From the NCBI GenBank assembly GCA_040757115.1, contig JBFLYA010000096.1, positions 1-14,113 on the forward strand: a DNA stretch of 14,113 bases. The letters are read 5' to 3'. This document shows, one piece after another, positions 7,082 to 13,569 of the stretch (its first letter is position 1; each line of letters begins with the position of its first letter). This DNA comes from a bacterium (lineage in GTDB: Bacteria; UBA9089; CG2-30-40-21; SBAY01). Position numbers and translations under genes: made by a program. Under the pieces are notes generated by a model. It had not been told where the DNA came from and did not search any database. It saw only the letters and a program-made list of their open reading frames with translations.

Positions 7082-7167
7082 ACCTAACGTTCTGCGGATA
7101 AAAGAAGTTGCCCAAGGCAATTTGGGCGAAGGTGCGAAGCACCGTAGCCTTTTATCCGCTGTTAGGC
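7082..7167 (-). other. attC site 3 with full consensus boxes
   Basis: This is the best site of the window. The boxes GCCTAAC (minus strand 7167-7161) and GTTAGGT (7088-7082) both fit the RYYYAAC / GTTRRRY rule. The arms GCGGATAAAAG / CTTTTATCCGC pair perfectly. One arm carries four extra bases next to the box, as at sites 1 and 2. Length 86 bp is within the attC range. The loop again has GTTGCC.AAGGCAATTT. Confidence 0.8.
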
Positions 7168-7182
7168 GATAGTGCAATACCA

Positions 7183-7318
7183 TTAGAGATACCTCCTTAC
7201 TTTTTTCATATAATCCTTATATTCTTTGCCATACTGTTCTATTAAAAACTCTCTTTCATCTCTTTCCACATCGTAATAAGTATATCATAAGGCAAGGTAA
7301 AAGCTATCAATTTTTTTC
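7183..7318 (-). pseudogene. 3' remnant of an isoprenylcysteine/phospholipid methyltransferase-type gene
   Basis: Downstream of the ATPase stop, the minus strand reads KKIDSFYLAL, a TGA (7287-7285), then 33 codons including VERDEREFLIEQYGKEYKDY and KKVRRYL before a TAA at 7183. The second part matches the C-terminal signature of the ICMT/PEMT membrane methyltransferase family. The same signature is seen at residues 134-152 of the fusion protein encoded at 8800-9996 (KEEKYLERKFGQDYLHYKK). No start or upstream domain remains, and one in-frame stop interrupts it. It ends 15 bp before attC site 3, so it was probably the original passenger of that cassette, cut by arrival of the ATPase gene. Confidence 0.6.
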
Positions 7319-8638
7319 TCACCACCCTTTTTCGGATAACAGCCATTGCCATAGTGGTAAAAATCTAATTTTTTTACCCTCTATCTTTTCTTCAAATTCA
7401 TCATCTTCAGTAATAACCAGGCCTTCTTTAAGACCAAATTCCTCCATTGCCTTAATGAGTGCCTTGATTTCTCTCTGCTTAGTCTTCTCATCGTAGACAT
7501 TGGAGCAAACCTGAATAAGTTGCTTTGTCTTTAGTTTTTCTTTCAAAACAAAATCTACTTCTCTGTGAAATTGGTCTTTCCAGTAAAAGATTTCTAACTC
7601 TGGTGTTTCTCTTATTTTTTCTTTTAATTTTAAGTAAGTTATATTCTCTAATAATCTGCCTGAATTTTCGCTCGTCCTGAAACCTATCATATTTGCTAAC
7701 CCTGTATCTATGCAGTAGACTTTTTTGGGACTTTTATCCTGTTCCTTTACCTTAAAAGAAAACCTCTTCAAAAAAAATAAAATATAGGCATCTTCAAAAT
7801 AAGTAGAGAATTTTTCTATTGTATCAGCAGAGAGATTTAAATATTTTTCAATAGAGTTAAAGGTTATCAAATTTGATATGTTGGTGAGGTAATATTTGGC
7901 TAAACTTTTTATGGCTTCTTTTTTTCTTATATTGAATCTCTTTATCAGGTCTTTATTTAACACATCCTCATAATACCTTAGTAATATATCCTTTTTTTGT
8001 TGGTGTAAAACAACCTCCGGAAATGAGCCAAATTCAATATATTTCCTTAACAAAGCTTTGATTTCGTTCTGTTTGTTTATCATCTCAAGTTTATCTTTTA
8101 ATTGCAGATTGTTAAAAAGCAAATGTTCTCTAAAGGAAAGTGGATATACAGTCATATCAAGGTGCATTCCGGTCAATAAGCTGGAAAGTTCACGACTTAA
8201 TAATTTTGCGTTTGAACCGGAAATAACAATTTTTGCCTTTTGTAATTCTCGTGTGGTTCTAACCCATTTTTCCCATCCAGTAACCTCCTGAACCTCATCA
8301 AGAAAGATATAGGGCTTCCCTTTTGGACTCAAAAACTCTAAATATGTTTCATAAATCCTTTGCAGGACTTCTACATCCAATTGAGTAAATCTGGGGTCTT
8401 CAAAATTTATGATGAGAATTTCATTCTTATTGACCCCACTACTTACTAATCTTTTAGCCACCTGCCTCATAATGAATGATTTGCCACTTCTTCTTGCACC
8501 GGTTATGACCGTAATAAGCCCAGTATTTAAAAATTCTATTAACTTATTGACATAAGAATCTCTGTTAATGCCGGTTTCTATATCCTTTTCCCAGAAGTTC
8601 CAATCAGAAAGGATTCGGACAATCTCGTTTTTCTTCAT
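7319..8638 (-). CDS. AAA_14 / DUF4143 family ATP-binding protein
   Basis: The 439-residue protein has a P-loop ATPase of the AAA_14 type followed by a DUF4143 C-terminal half. Walker A is GARRSGKS (about 47-54), Walker B YIFLDEVQ (110-117), sensor VISGSNAKLL, then the LTGMHLDMTVYPLSFREHL segment typical of the family. The C-terminal part includes EIFYWKDQFHREVDFVLKE, a motif resembling restriction-endonuclease-fold active sites (D, then VDFV.K). These proteins are widespread, often next to toxin or mobile genes, and their function is not settled. I chose the ATG at 8638 because AAAGGTG sits 6 bases before it; a GTG at 8647 is also in frame. It has its own strong promoter. Transcription would run on through the methyltransferase remnant to attC site 3. 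Confidence 0.85.
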   Translation of the reverse strand: MKKNEIVRILSDWNFWEKDIETGINRDSYVNKLIEFLNTGLITVITGARRSGKSFIMRQVAKRLVSSGVNKNEILIINFEDPRFTQLDVEVLQRIYETYLEFLSPKGKPYIFLDEVQEVTGWEKWVRTTRELQKAKIVISGSNAKLLSRELSSLLTGMHLDMTVYPLSFREHLLFNNLQLKDKLEMINKQNEIKALLRKYIEFGSFPEVVLHQQKKDILLRYYEDVLNKDLIKRFNIRKKEAIKSLAKYYLTNISNLITFNSIEKYLNLSADTIEKFSTYFEDAYILFFLKRFSFKVKEQDKSPKKVYCIDTGLANMIGFRTSENSGRLLENITYLKLKEKIRETPELEIFYWKDQFHREVDFVLKEKLKTKQLIQVCSNVYDEKTKQREIKALIKAMEEFGLKEGLVITEDDEFEEKIEGKKIRFLPLWQWLLSEKGW

Positions 8639-8662
8639 TATTTTCACCTTTATTAGTCAAAA

Positions 8663-8703
8663 TTTACAAATTTTACCTAATAAGTATACAAAAATTTGGT
8701 AAA
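8663..8703. promoter_or_regulatory. Imperfect inverted repeat spanning the -10 box, possible operator
   Basis: TTTACAAATTTT (8663-8674) and AAAATTTGGTAAA (8691-8703) are inverted copies with one extra base, placed on both sides of the TATACT box. A repressor bound here would block the promoter. In such AT-rich DNA the pairing could be chance. Confidence 0.35.
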
Positions 8704-8711
8704 GATGTCAA
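8683..8711 (-). promoter_or_regulatory. Strong sigma-70 promoter of the DUF4143 ATPase gene
   Basis: On the minus strand TTGACA (8711-8706), a 17-base spacer and TATACT (8688-8683) give a near-consensus promoter. It lies about 45 bp before the start codon at 8638. Confidence 0.8.
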
Positions 8712-8799
8712 CTAAAACTTTTCCGATTAGCAACCAATGAGCCAGGGCAAGGTTGCAAAGCAATCGCAAAGTTCTTAAACCCCGCCTATCAAAAAAATA

Positions 8800-9996
8800 T
8801 TATTTCAGCCATTGTTGCATAGCATTTTTATAGCTTTGTGAATATCCCGTATGAGCTGTACACAGTATAGAAATATTTTCAAGTTCTGCTAATTTCTTAA
8901 TAGATTCCTTCTGTGTTTCAGTATCTATATTATGAAAAGGACTGAAAATCTCAACTTTTCCGTCTTTTAATGTTAGTGTATCTCCACTACAAAGAATCTT
9001 ATCGTTGATTAAGTAAGCCATATGTCCAGGAGTATGTCCTGGTGTAGCAATCGCCTCGACTTTAATTTTCCCAACATTAACTACATCTTTATCTTTAAGA
9101 AGATTATATTTTTTGTATATCTTTACAGGATTGTGTGCGAAAAACAATCTGGCCGTAGTTCCATTAATCATTTGTTCTTCTTCTTTGCCTATATATAATT
9201 TCGCACCTTTGAATAAATCAAACTTGCCAAAAAAATCGACCCCGCCAGCATGATCTGGATCAGCATGGGTTAGAAACAAATGAGTAATTGAATCAGGATC
9301 AATATTTATCTTTCTAAACTCATTTCTAAGATCATCATATTTATATCCTGCATCAATACAAATGGTATTTTCTCTATCTGAATAGATAAATAGATTAGCA
9401 TCTCTATCTTTGATAACATATAGACCCTCAGTTAGTTTTCCTGTTTCTACAGGATACCACGTCTTACTTGGTAATGATGCAATCCAGACAAACAACTCTG
9501 CGATTGCAAATTCTATTCTAGGAAAAAGGCAAGGGACTTCCTTTTTATAGTGCAAATAATCCTGGCCAAATTTTCTCTCCAAATATTTTTCCTCTTTAAC
9601 TATGAGAATTCTAAATACAAGGTACATAAAGAGAGGAATTGAAATCCCTAATAAAGAACCAAAAATTAGAACTATTCCTGGAACAATAAAGACTATCCAC
9701 GCTGCATATATTGGGTGTCGGAAGAAAGAGTATATTCCACTTTTATATAATTTTCCTTCATAAAAATATTTATCAATTGTAAACGCAGGTATCAAAAAGA
9801 TAGGAACTCCCAAAATGAGAAGGATAATGCCTAATATAACATTTACAGATCCAGATATTACCTCAAATGTAAGTGAAGGGTAATAAACAAAATGCAAAAT
9901 AAAAATTATAATTCCATAAATAACCGATATTAGAGCGAATTTGGGTCCAACTCCCCATTTTGTCATTTCCTTGTTCATAGATGAATAACCTTTCAT
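8800..9996 (-). CDS. Fusion of membrane methyltransferase-like domain and metallo-beta-lactamase-fold hydrolase
   Basis: The protein has 398 residues. Residues 15-165 form a PEMT/ICMT-type membrane domain with about four hydrophobic segments, the SGIYSFFRHPIYAAW motif (86-100) and KEEKYLERKFGQDYLHYKK (134-152). Residues 180-398 are a metallo-beta-lactamase fold: THADPDHAGG (243-252), TPGHTPGH (318-325), SGDT (337-340) and AHTG (381-384). The first metal motif reads HxDxDH rather than HxHxDH, a known variant of the superfamily; the other ligands H321, D339 and H382 are present. Joining an SAM-dependent membrane methyltransferase to a cytoplasmic hydrolase suggests sequential steps on one substrate, but that is inference. 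An ATG at 9978 has AAAGG about 10 bases upstream and may be the true start, as nothing suitable precedes 9996. It lies 25 bp after the soluble methyltransferase gene. Confidence 0.8.
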   Translation of the reverse strand: MKGYSSMNKEMTKWGVGPKFALISVIYGIIIFILHFVYYPSLTFEVISGSVNVILGIILLILGVPIFLIPAFTIDKYFYEGKLYKSGIYSFFRHPIYAAWIVFIVPGIVLIFGSLLGISIPLFMYLVFRILIVKEEKYLERKFGQDYLHYKKEVPCLFPRIEFAIAELFVWIASLPSKTWYPVETGKLTEGLYVIKDRDANLFIYSDRENTICIDAGYKYDDLRNEFRKINIDPDSITHLFLTHADPDHAGGVDFFGKFDLFKGAKLYIGKEEEQMINGTTARLFFAHNPVKIYKKYNLLKDKDVVNVGKIKVEAIATPGHTPGHMAYLINDKILCSGDTLTLKDGKVEIFSPFHNIDTETQKESIKKLAELENISILCTAHTGYSQSYKNAMQQWLK

Positions 9997-10021
9997 ATTT
10001 TTTAGGTTGAATTCATACTTT

Positions 10022-10681
10022 TTATTTCTTTAGCCATATTTCCAAATCAATAGGATTTTCTTTGACTTGGCATGTCTTAAATTTAGTTTTAGACACAAGT
10101 TCTATAATTTCTTCTTTATTATAGGAATCCTTTATCGAGTGCTTAAGCCCCCATCTCATAATGAATGAATCAATCTTTTCTAAGAGTTTACTTATCTCTT
10201 CTCTAGAAATATCTTTTCTTAAGTCACATATCAGAGCTCTTCCTTTGCTATTAAGTATTCTGCATGCTTCATTAAATACCTTAATAGGTTTTTTCCAATG
10301 ATGAAGAGAACCACTACTAACTACAAAATCAAAAGTGTTATCCTCAAATGGCATATTTGATGCATCTCCCAGTTCAAATTTAAGTTCTGCACCAGCATCT
10401 TTTGCGTTCCTTTTTGCGATCTCTATCATTGTTTCACTAATATCCAATCCTATTATTTGGAAAGCACCAAGTTTTGAAAGCTCTATTGATATATAGCCTG
10501 GACCGGGTCCTATCTCAAGGACTTTTCCGTTTTTAAGCTGCTCAGTAACGCTGCATGCAATTCTTTTATATTCATCCATTAATACTTTCTTTGCAAATTT
10601 ATCATACTTTTCTGCAAACCAGCCTTCGATTCCACCTTTTGAGGTAAACTGCTTTATTGTTCTGAATAAGTTTCTTGTCAT
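10022..10681 (-). CDS. Class I SAM-dependent methyltransferase
   Basis: The protein has 219 residues. A Rossmann methyltransferase core (Methyltransf_11/25 type) shows motif I KVLEIGPGPGY (53-63), acidic D80 at the end of strand 2 (IIGLDISETMI), motif with D106 (GDASNMPFEDNTFDFV) and post-motif SSGSLHHW (122-129). The first 45 residues (… GGIEGWFAEKYDKFAKKV) are the usual helical cap. The substrate is unknown; the SLHHW form is common among small-molecule and lipid/quinone methyltransferases. It sits 25 bp before the membrane-methyltransferase/hydrolase fusion and reads into it, so the two probably act together. About 45 bp separate its start from the far end of the attC site at 10726-10789, so it is the first gene of that cassette segment. 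Confidence 0.88.
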   Translation of the reverse strand: MTRNLFRTIKQFTSKGGIEGWFAEKYDKFAKKVLMDEYKRIACSVTEQLKNGKVLEIGPGPGYISIELSKLGAFQIIGLDISETMIEIAKRNAKDAGAELKFELGDASNMPFEDNTFDFVVSSGSLHHWKKPIKVFNEACRILNSKGRALICDLRKDISREEISKLLEKIDSFIMRWGLKHSIKDSYNKEEIIELVSKTKFKTCQVKENPIDLEIWLKK

Positions 10682-10725
10682 CTTATCGTCTCTATACCTA
10701 TTATTAATGTGGGGTTCGGAATTTC

Positions 10726-10789
10726 ATCTAACGACTGAGCTCACCTGTCCGCCTTAGTTAGGCGGGTCAGGTGCAGCGATTGGTTAGAC
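10726..10789 (-). other. attC site 4 (after MBL gene), different type
   Basis: The boxes GTCTAAC (minus strand 10789-10783) and GTTAGAT (10732-10726) both fit consensus. The arms are CTGCACCTG / CAGGTGAGCTCAG, with an extra base on one arm as in classical attC, and the apical hairpin is CCGCCT/AGGCGG. Length is 64 bp. The hydrolase stop codon TAA (10786-10784) lies in the proximal box. Arm sequence and short length set it apart from sites 1, 2, 3 and 6; it resembles attC sites of proteobacterial cassettes as I remember them. Confidence 0.8.
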
Positions 10790-11461
10790 AAATAGCTCCC
10801 TTATTAATTTTGCACCCTTCTCCAAGATTGCTTGACCATGACCAACACAAATAATGTCTATCTCAATATCTCTTAATTTCTTCACCGATTCAGAGAGCTC
10901 ATGGTCATCAATATTATAGAACCCTTGACAAACCGCTAATTTGCCTTCATTGATTAGACTATCCCCTGAGAATAAGACTTTTCTATCGGGTTGATATAAT
11001 GCCATGCTTCCAGGAGTATGTCCAGGAGTATGAATGACTTGCAACCCACCAAATATCTCTAATATATCACCATCGTCGACAGTTTTATCAACCCGAATGC
11101 CTTTTATCGCGAATAAAGTATTGAGTATCCCCCAGCCAACTCTTTTTCCAAAAGATGAATATTGAAGTTTTGCTGTTTGTTCAATATACGGCTTTTCGGC
11201 TTCATGAGCAATAAGGGTAGCATGTGAGATGTCTTGTATTTTTTTGACATTTGCTGTGTGATCACTATGACAATGGGTTAAAATGATATAGTTGATATCT
11301 TCAATTTGAAAACCTTGCTGTTTCATCTGTGAGGCAATTTTTTTATAATCTCCCATCATTCCTGTATCAATAAGGGCAACTCCATTGTTCTCTACTATCA
11401 GATAACATTGCCCACTTTTTAATTCGTCAAATTGATAAACATCTTGTGTAATTTTATGCAT
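10784..11461 (-). CDS. Metallo-beta-lactamase-fold hydrolase
   Basis: The 225-residue protein is a complete MBL fold with canonical ligands: LTHCHSDHTA (61-70; H63, H65, D67, H68), TPGHTPGS (145-152; H148), FSGDSL (164-169; D167) and VGHG (206-209; H208). It has no signal peptide, so it is cytoplasmic. It resembles glyoxalase II-like and lactonase-like hydrolases more than true beta-lactamases; the substrate is unknown. AAAGGAG lies 8 bases before the ATG. This is the cleanest single-gene cassette here: the start is about 40 bp from attC site 5 and the stop codon lies inside the box of attC site 4. I see no promoter of its own in the short leader, so it would depend on read-through. It shares the fold, but not the HxDxDH variant, with the fusion protein two genes on. 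Confidence 0.88.
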   Translation of the reverse strand: MHKITQDVYQFDELKSGQCYLIVENNGVALIDTGMMGDYKKIASQMKQQGFQIEDINYIILTHCHSDHTANVKKIQDISHATLIAHEAEKPYIEQTAKLQYSSFGKRVGWGILNTLFAIKGIRVDKTVDDGDILEIFGGLQVIHTPGHTPGSMALYQPDRKVLFSGDSLINEGKLAVCQGFYNIDDHELSESVKKLRDIEIDIICVGHGQAILEKGAKLIRELFV

Positions 11462-11500
11462 AAAGTTTTTCTCCTTTTATTCTATCATTTTGCCGTTGTT

Positions 11501-11632
11501 GTTTAACGATAAAGTTCAGGTGCGGCAGGGAGAATTACCACAAAAGTTTGATAGCAAGATAAAACTTTGAGAGAACACAAAACTCTGACCACGGCACAAT
11601 CCCCCGCCCTCAACTGCAACGCAGGGTTAGAC
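11501..11632 (-). other. attC site 5 (after Dam-like gene), long type
   Basis: The boxes are GTCTAAC (minus strand 11632-11626) and GTTAAAC (11507-11501). The inner arm GTTGCAG near the first box pairs with GTTCAG as read from the other side, leaving the single extra G that defines attC orientation. At 132 bp it is long, with an unpaired AT-rich middle. About 105 bp of sequence in which I see no gene separates it from the end of the Dam-like gene. Confidence 0.7.
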
Positions 11633-11739
11633 AAAAGCTTTGATTCGCTGTCTTTTCCTTTTCCTCTGCCTCACCGAATTATTGTGCATTCCACATTCAC
11701 GGTTTGACCCTCATATCTCCCCACCGACTTGACCTAAAT

Positions 11740-12570
11740 TTAAATTATCCCTTGCACATCCATTTTTGTTATCTCATAATTTGCAACCAACAACTCTTTC
11801 CCTTTTTGTGCTGTCTGTTGTTTATAATTGTTCATCCCGTATTGCAATTCCCACTCAACCTGATAAAAGTCTTTAAACAATGCTCGGATATATTCGTTAT
11901 TATCATAGGTTATTAACCATTTATGCTTTAATTGTTTGAGATTTTCAAAAAATACTTCGTGATTAAAATCTACATGAAGATACCCATTTTTTCCATATAA
12001 TCTTGACTGTGTAGTTGAATAATATGGTGGATCCAAAAAAATAAATACACCTTTACCTTCTTTACCTAATAGGTCAGTATAGTCTTTTGGGCTGAATTCT
12101 ATGTGTTTGATAACCTCATAAGCATGTTTTAATCGTTGGATAGAAGATATTGTAAAGCGTTTTTGAAATGCCTGTTCTGAATATCCTCCACTATCCACAA
12201 CACCGGAAAATGTAATTCTGTTTAGCACAAAAAAATCAACTGCTCGCTGAAAATCTGATAACGGCTGTTTTCGTTTGGCAACAAGTTCCTGAAATAATTC
12301 TTTTCCATTAACATATCCTTGCCTCACCCTAAGAATTTCTCTGATTAACTCATCCTTGTTCGATTGTAATTCCTTCCAGAAACAATACAAATCATAGTTT
12401 ATATCACTTGCATAATACTTGGCATACGGATTTTTCTGAACACAGTAAAACGAAAATGACCCTCCTCCAAAAAATGGTTCTCGGAATTCCTCATATTGAG
12501 GAATAAATCTGTAAAGATAGCCTACTGCCCTGGATTTTCCACCTGGATAACGTAAAGGACTTTTAATCAT
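11740..12570 (-). CDS. Dam/D12-class DNA adenine-N6 methyltransferase
   Basis: From the ATG at 12570 the protein has 276 residues, the normal size for Dam-like enzymes. It has motif X (LRYPGGKSRAV, 6-16), motif I for SAM (EPFFGGGSFSFYC, 31-43), SDINYDL (56-62) and the catalytic motif IV DPPYYS (180-185), in alpha-class order. It methylates adenine N6 in DNA. The target sequence cannot be deduced, and no matching restriction gene is visible, so it is an orphan or part of the unusual group with the neighbouring RadC-like gene. A GTG at 12585 is in frame, but GGTGAGG 9 bases upstream favours the ATG. The start overlaps the upstream frame by 8 bp (ATGATTAA), suggesting translational coupling. Confidence 0.88.
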   Translation of the reverse strand: MIKSPLRYPGGKSRAVGYLYRFIPQYEEFREPFFGGGSFSFYCVQKNPYAKYYASDINYDLYCFWKELQSNKDELIREILRVRQGYVNGKELFQELVAKRKQPLSDFQRAVDFFVLNRITFSGVVDSGGYSEQAFQKRFTISSIQRLKHAYEVIKHIEFSPKDYTDLLGKEGKGVFIFLDPPYYSTTQSRLYGKNGYLHVDFNHEVFFENLKQLKHKWLITYDNNEYIRALFKDFYQVEWELQYGMNNYKQQTAQKGKELLVANYEITKMDVQGII

Positions 12571-12751
12571 CTTTGTTTCCCTCACCGTATTCGATTATGA
12601 CCTCAAAGTTGTTTGCTCTTGCTTCTTTGAAGAGAGCGTTAATAAATTCTTCTTTGTTTTTCCTGAAGCAATTTTGCTGGAAGAATGTTGTAATTTCATT
12701 TTCATATTTTATGGACTCTAATCTTTTCTTGTGTCCATTTGAATCGTTTTC
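12563..12751 (-). pseudogene. Frameshifted continuation of the RadC-like gene
   Basis: This frame is open from an in-frame TAG at 12754 to a TAA at 12563. It gives a protein-like stretch (KRLESIKYENEITTFF … KEEFINALFKEARANN … EVIIEYGEGNKDD) but has no ATG, GTG or TTG, so it cannot start by itself. It is one base out of step with the RadC-like frame, which ends at 12702 inside it. A one-base slip in or near the A-rich stretch around 12722-12730 would join the two into a protein of about 145-150 residues. It overlaps the Dam-like start by 8 bp. It may be a mutation, a base-call error or programmed frameshifting. Confidence 0.5.
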
Positions 12752-13004
12752 CTAATTCTAATGCTGAAATAATTTGTAACGCTTTCGTGGTTCCAATTCC
12801 AGGGAATTCGCTTAATTGTTCTATAGAAATTGAATTATTTAGATTTGTGCGAATATATTCAACTAGTTCTTTGCTTAAATCAAAGACATTTTTTTCCTTG
12901 GAACCATGCCCCAAAATAATAGCAATCAAATCTTCAGTAGTTATTTGAGCAGGATTTTTAATCTCAAGCAATTTTTCCCTTGGTCTTTTAGATTCATTAT
13001 TCAT
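12702..13004 (-). CDS. Stand-alone RadC N-terminal (UPF0758) helix-hairpin-helix domain protein
   Basis: The 100 residues match only the N-terminal part of RadC: RPREKLLE (8-15), ITTEDLIAIILGHGSKEKNV (21-40), then the DNA-binding hairpin LSEFPGIGTTKALQI and SALELGKRF. The MPN/JAB-like C-terminal domain of RadC, normally over 100 residues more, is absent. The frame ends at a TGA while an adjacent frame continues with plausible protein, so the true product may be longer. I infer non-specific DNA binding. Its place directly before a Dam-like methylase, with overlaps on both sides, suggests a shared DNA-related task. It is not a full RadC. The ATG overlaps the end of a 28-codon ORF. Confidence 0.7.
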   Translation of the reverse strand: MNNESKRPREKLLEIKNPAQITTEDLIAIILGHGSKEKNVFDLSKELVEYIRTNLNNSISIEQLSEFPGIGTTKALQIISALELGKRFKWTQEKIRVHKI

Positions 13005-13083
13005 CCCTTAATTCCTCAATAACCTTCATTTTTATTCGGACAACGACCATTTTTATTTTTTCCTCGGTTTTTTCCTTATCCAT
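12997..13083 (-). CDS. Possible 28-residue small ORF upstream of the RadC-like gene
   Basis: ATG at 13083 to TAA at 12997 encodes a charged helical peptide (MDKEKTEEKIKMVV … KVIEELRDE). Its end overlaps the RadC-like start by 8 bp (ATGAATAA), the same arrangement as at the Dam-like start. The frame stays open further upstream into repeat unit 2, so it may instead be the tail of a gene cut by that repeat. The ribosome site is weak. Confidence 0.3.
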   Translation of the reverse strand: MDKEKTEEKIKMVVVRIKMKVIEELRDE

Positions 13084-13111
13084 TTTCTTTCTGCTTGCAA
13101 TTGCAACTAGC

Positions 13112-13532
13112 GGGATGTGGATGAGCGAAGTGCCCCTTATGGTTTTTGCAAAATTAACTTCCACTTTTCTGGAATACCATAAAATAAATTAAAAATCAAA
13201 CATCAAAATGTAAAATTACAAATCAAAAATCAAAATATTCTCCAGCTACTTTGTTAATTTACAAGTATTTTTGCATTTTGCATTGTAATTTTGATATTTG
13301 CATTTTGATATTTACATTAAAGTTCTTCTTGCTATCGCTCTCCCCAAAAGAGGAACCTATTTATGAAAAAGCAATTAGGGGCATTTGGGTTTCAGCCCCG
13401 ACCCGCAAGCGCGACCCACTTCGTGGGTGCCCCGCCGCCGCTGATAGCCGAAGTAACGCAGAGCCACTTCCCTTTTTCAAAAAATCCCCTTTGAGTTACA
13501 TAAAGCTTCCGCCTTTCGTTCATCCGCATCCC
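13112..13532. repeat. GC-rich repeat unit 2 bounded by 18-bp inverted repeats
   Basis: GGGATGTGGATGAGCGAA (13112-13129) matches the inverse of 13515-13532 at 16 of 18 positions. These ends are the same as those of unit 1 (3001-3207). The right part (13389-13530) is closely similar to 3064-3205; the middle holds an extra AT-rich hairpin segment. No gene is seen between 13084 and 13660. Confidence 0.7.
13189..13320. repeat. AT-rich imperfect hairpin element inside repeat unit 2
   Basis: The left arm 13189-13235 (… ATCAAACATCAAAATGTAAA …) is an imperfect inverse of 13269-13320 (… TTGCATTTTGATATTTACAT …), about 45-50 bp per arm around a short centre. Unit 1 lacks it, so it looks like a separate insertion of a palindromic (MITE-like) repeat. 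Confidence 0.5.
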
Positions 13533-13569
13533 GATAACCAAAATGGAGCGAAGCGACATTTTGGTTATC
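13533..13569. repeat. Perfect 13-bp stem hairpin abutting attC-like site 6
   Basis: GATAACCAAAATG and CATTTTGGTTATC are exact inverse copies around an 11-base loop (GAGCGAAGCGA). The right arm ends at the outer box of attC-like site 6. At site 1 the same CATTTTGGTTAT is present (3267-3278) with a diverged partner arm. Confidence 0.7.

Noticed and set aside
6995-7183. 62-codon ORF on the minus strand
   Set aside because: It is read straight through attC site 3 and has no protein-like features.
8720-8790. Decayed attC or terminator between the fusion gene and the ATPase gene
   Set aside because: Only GCAACC/GGTTGC pairs and no clear boxes or arms are present, so the support is too weak.
10784-11461. 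Antibiotic-degrading beta-lactamase
   Set aside because: It lacks a signal peptide and looks like general cytoplasmic MBL-fold hydrolases; the fold alone does not show resistance.
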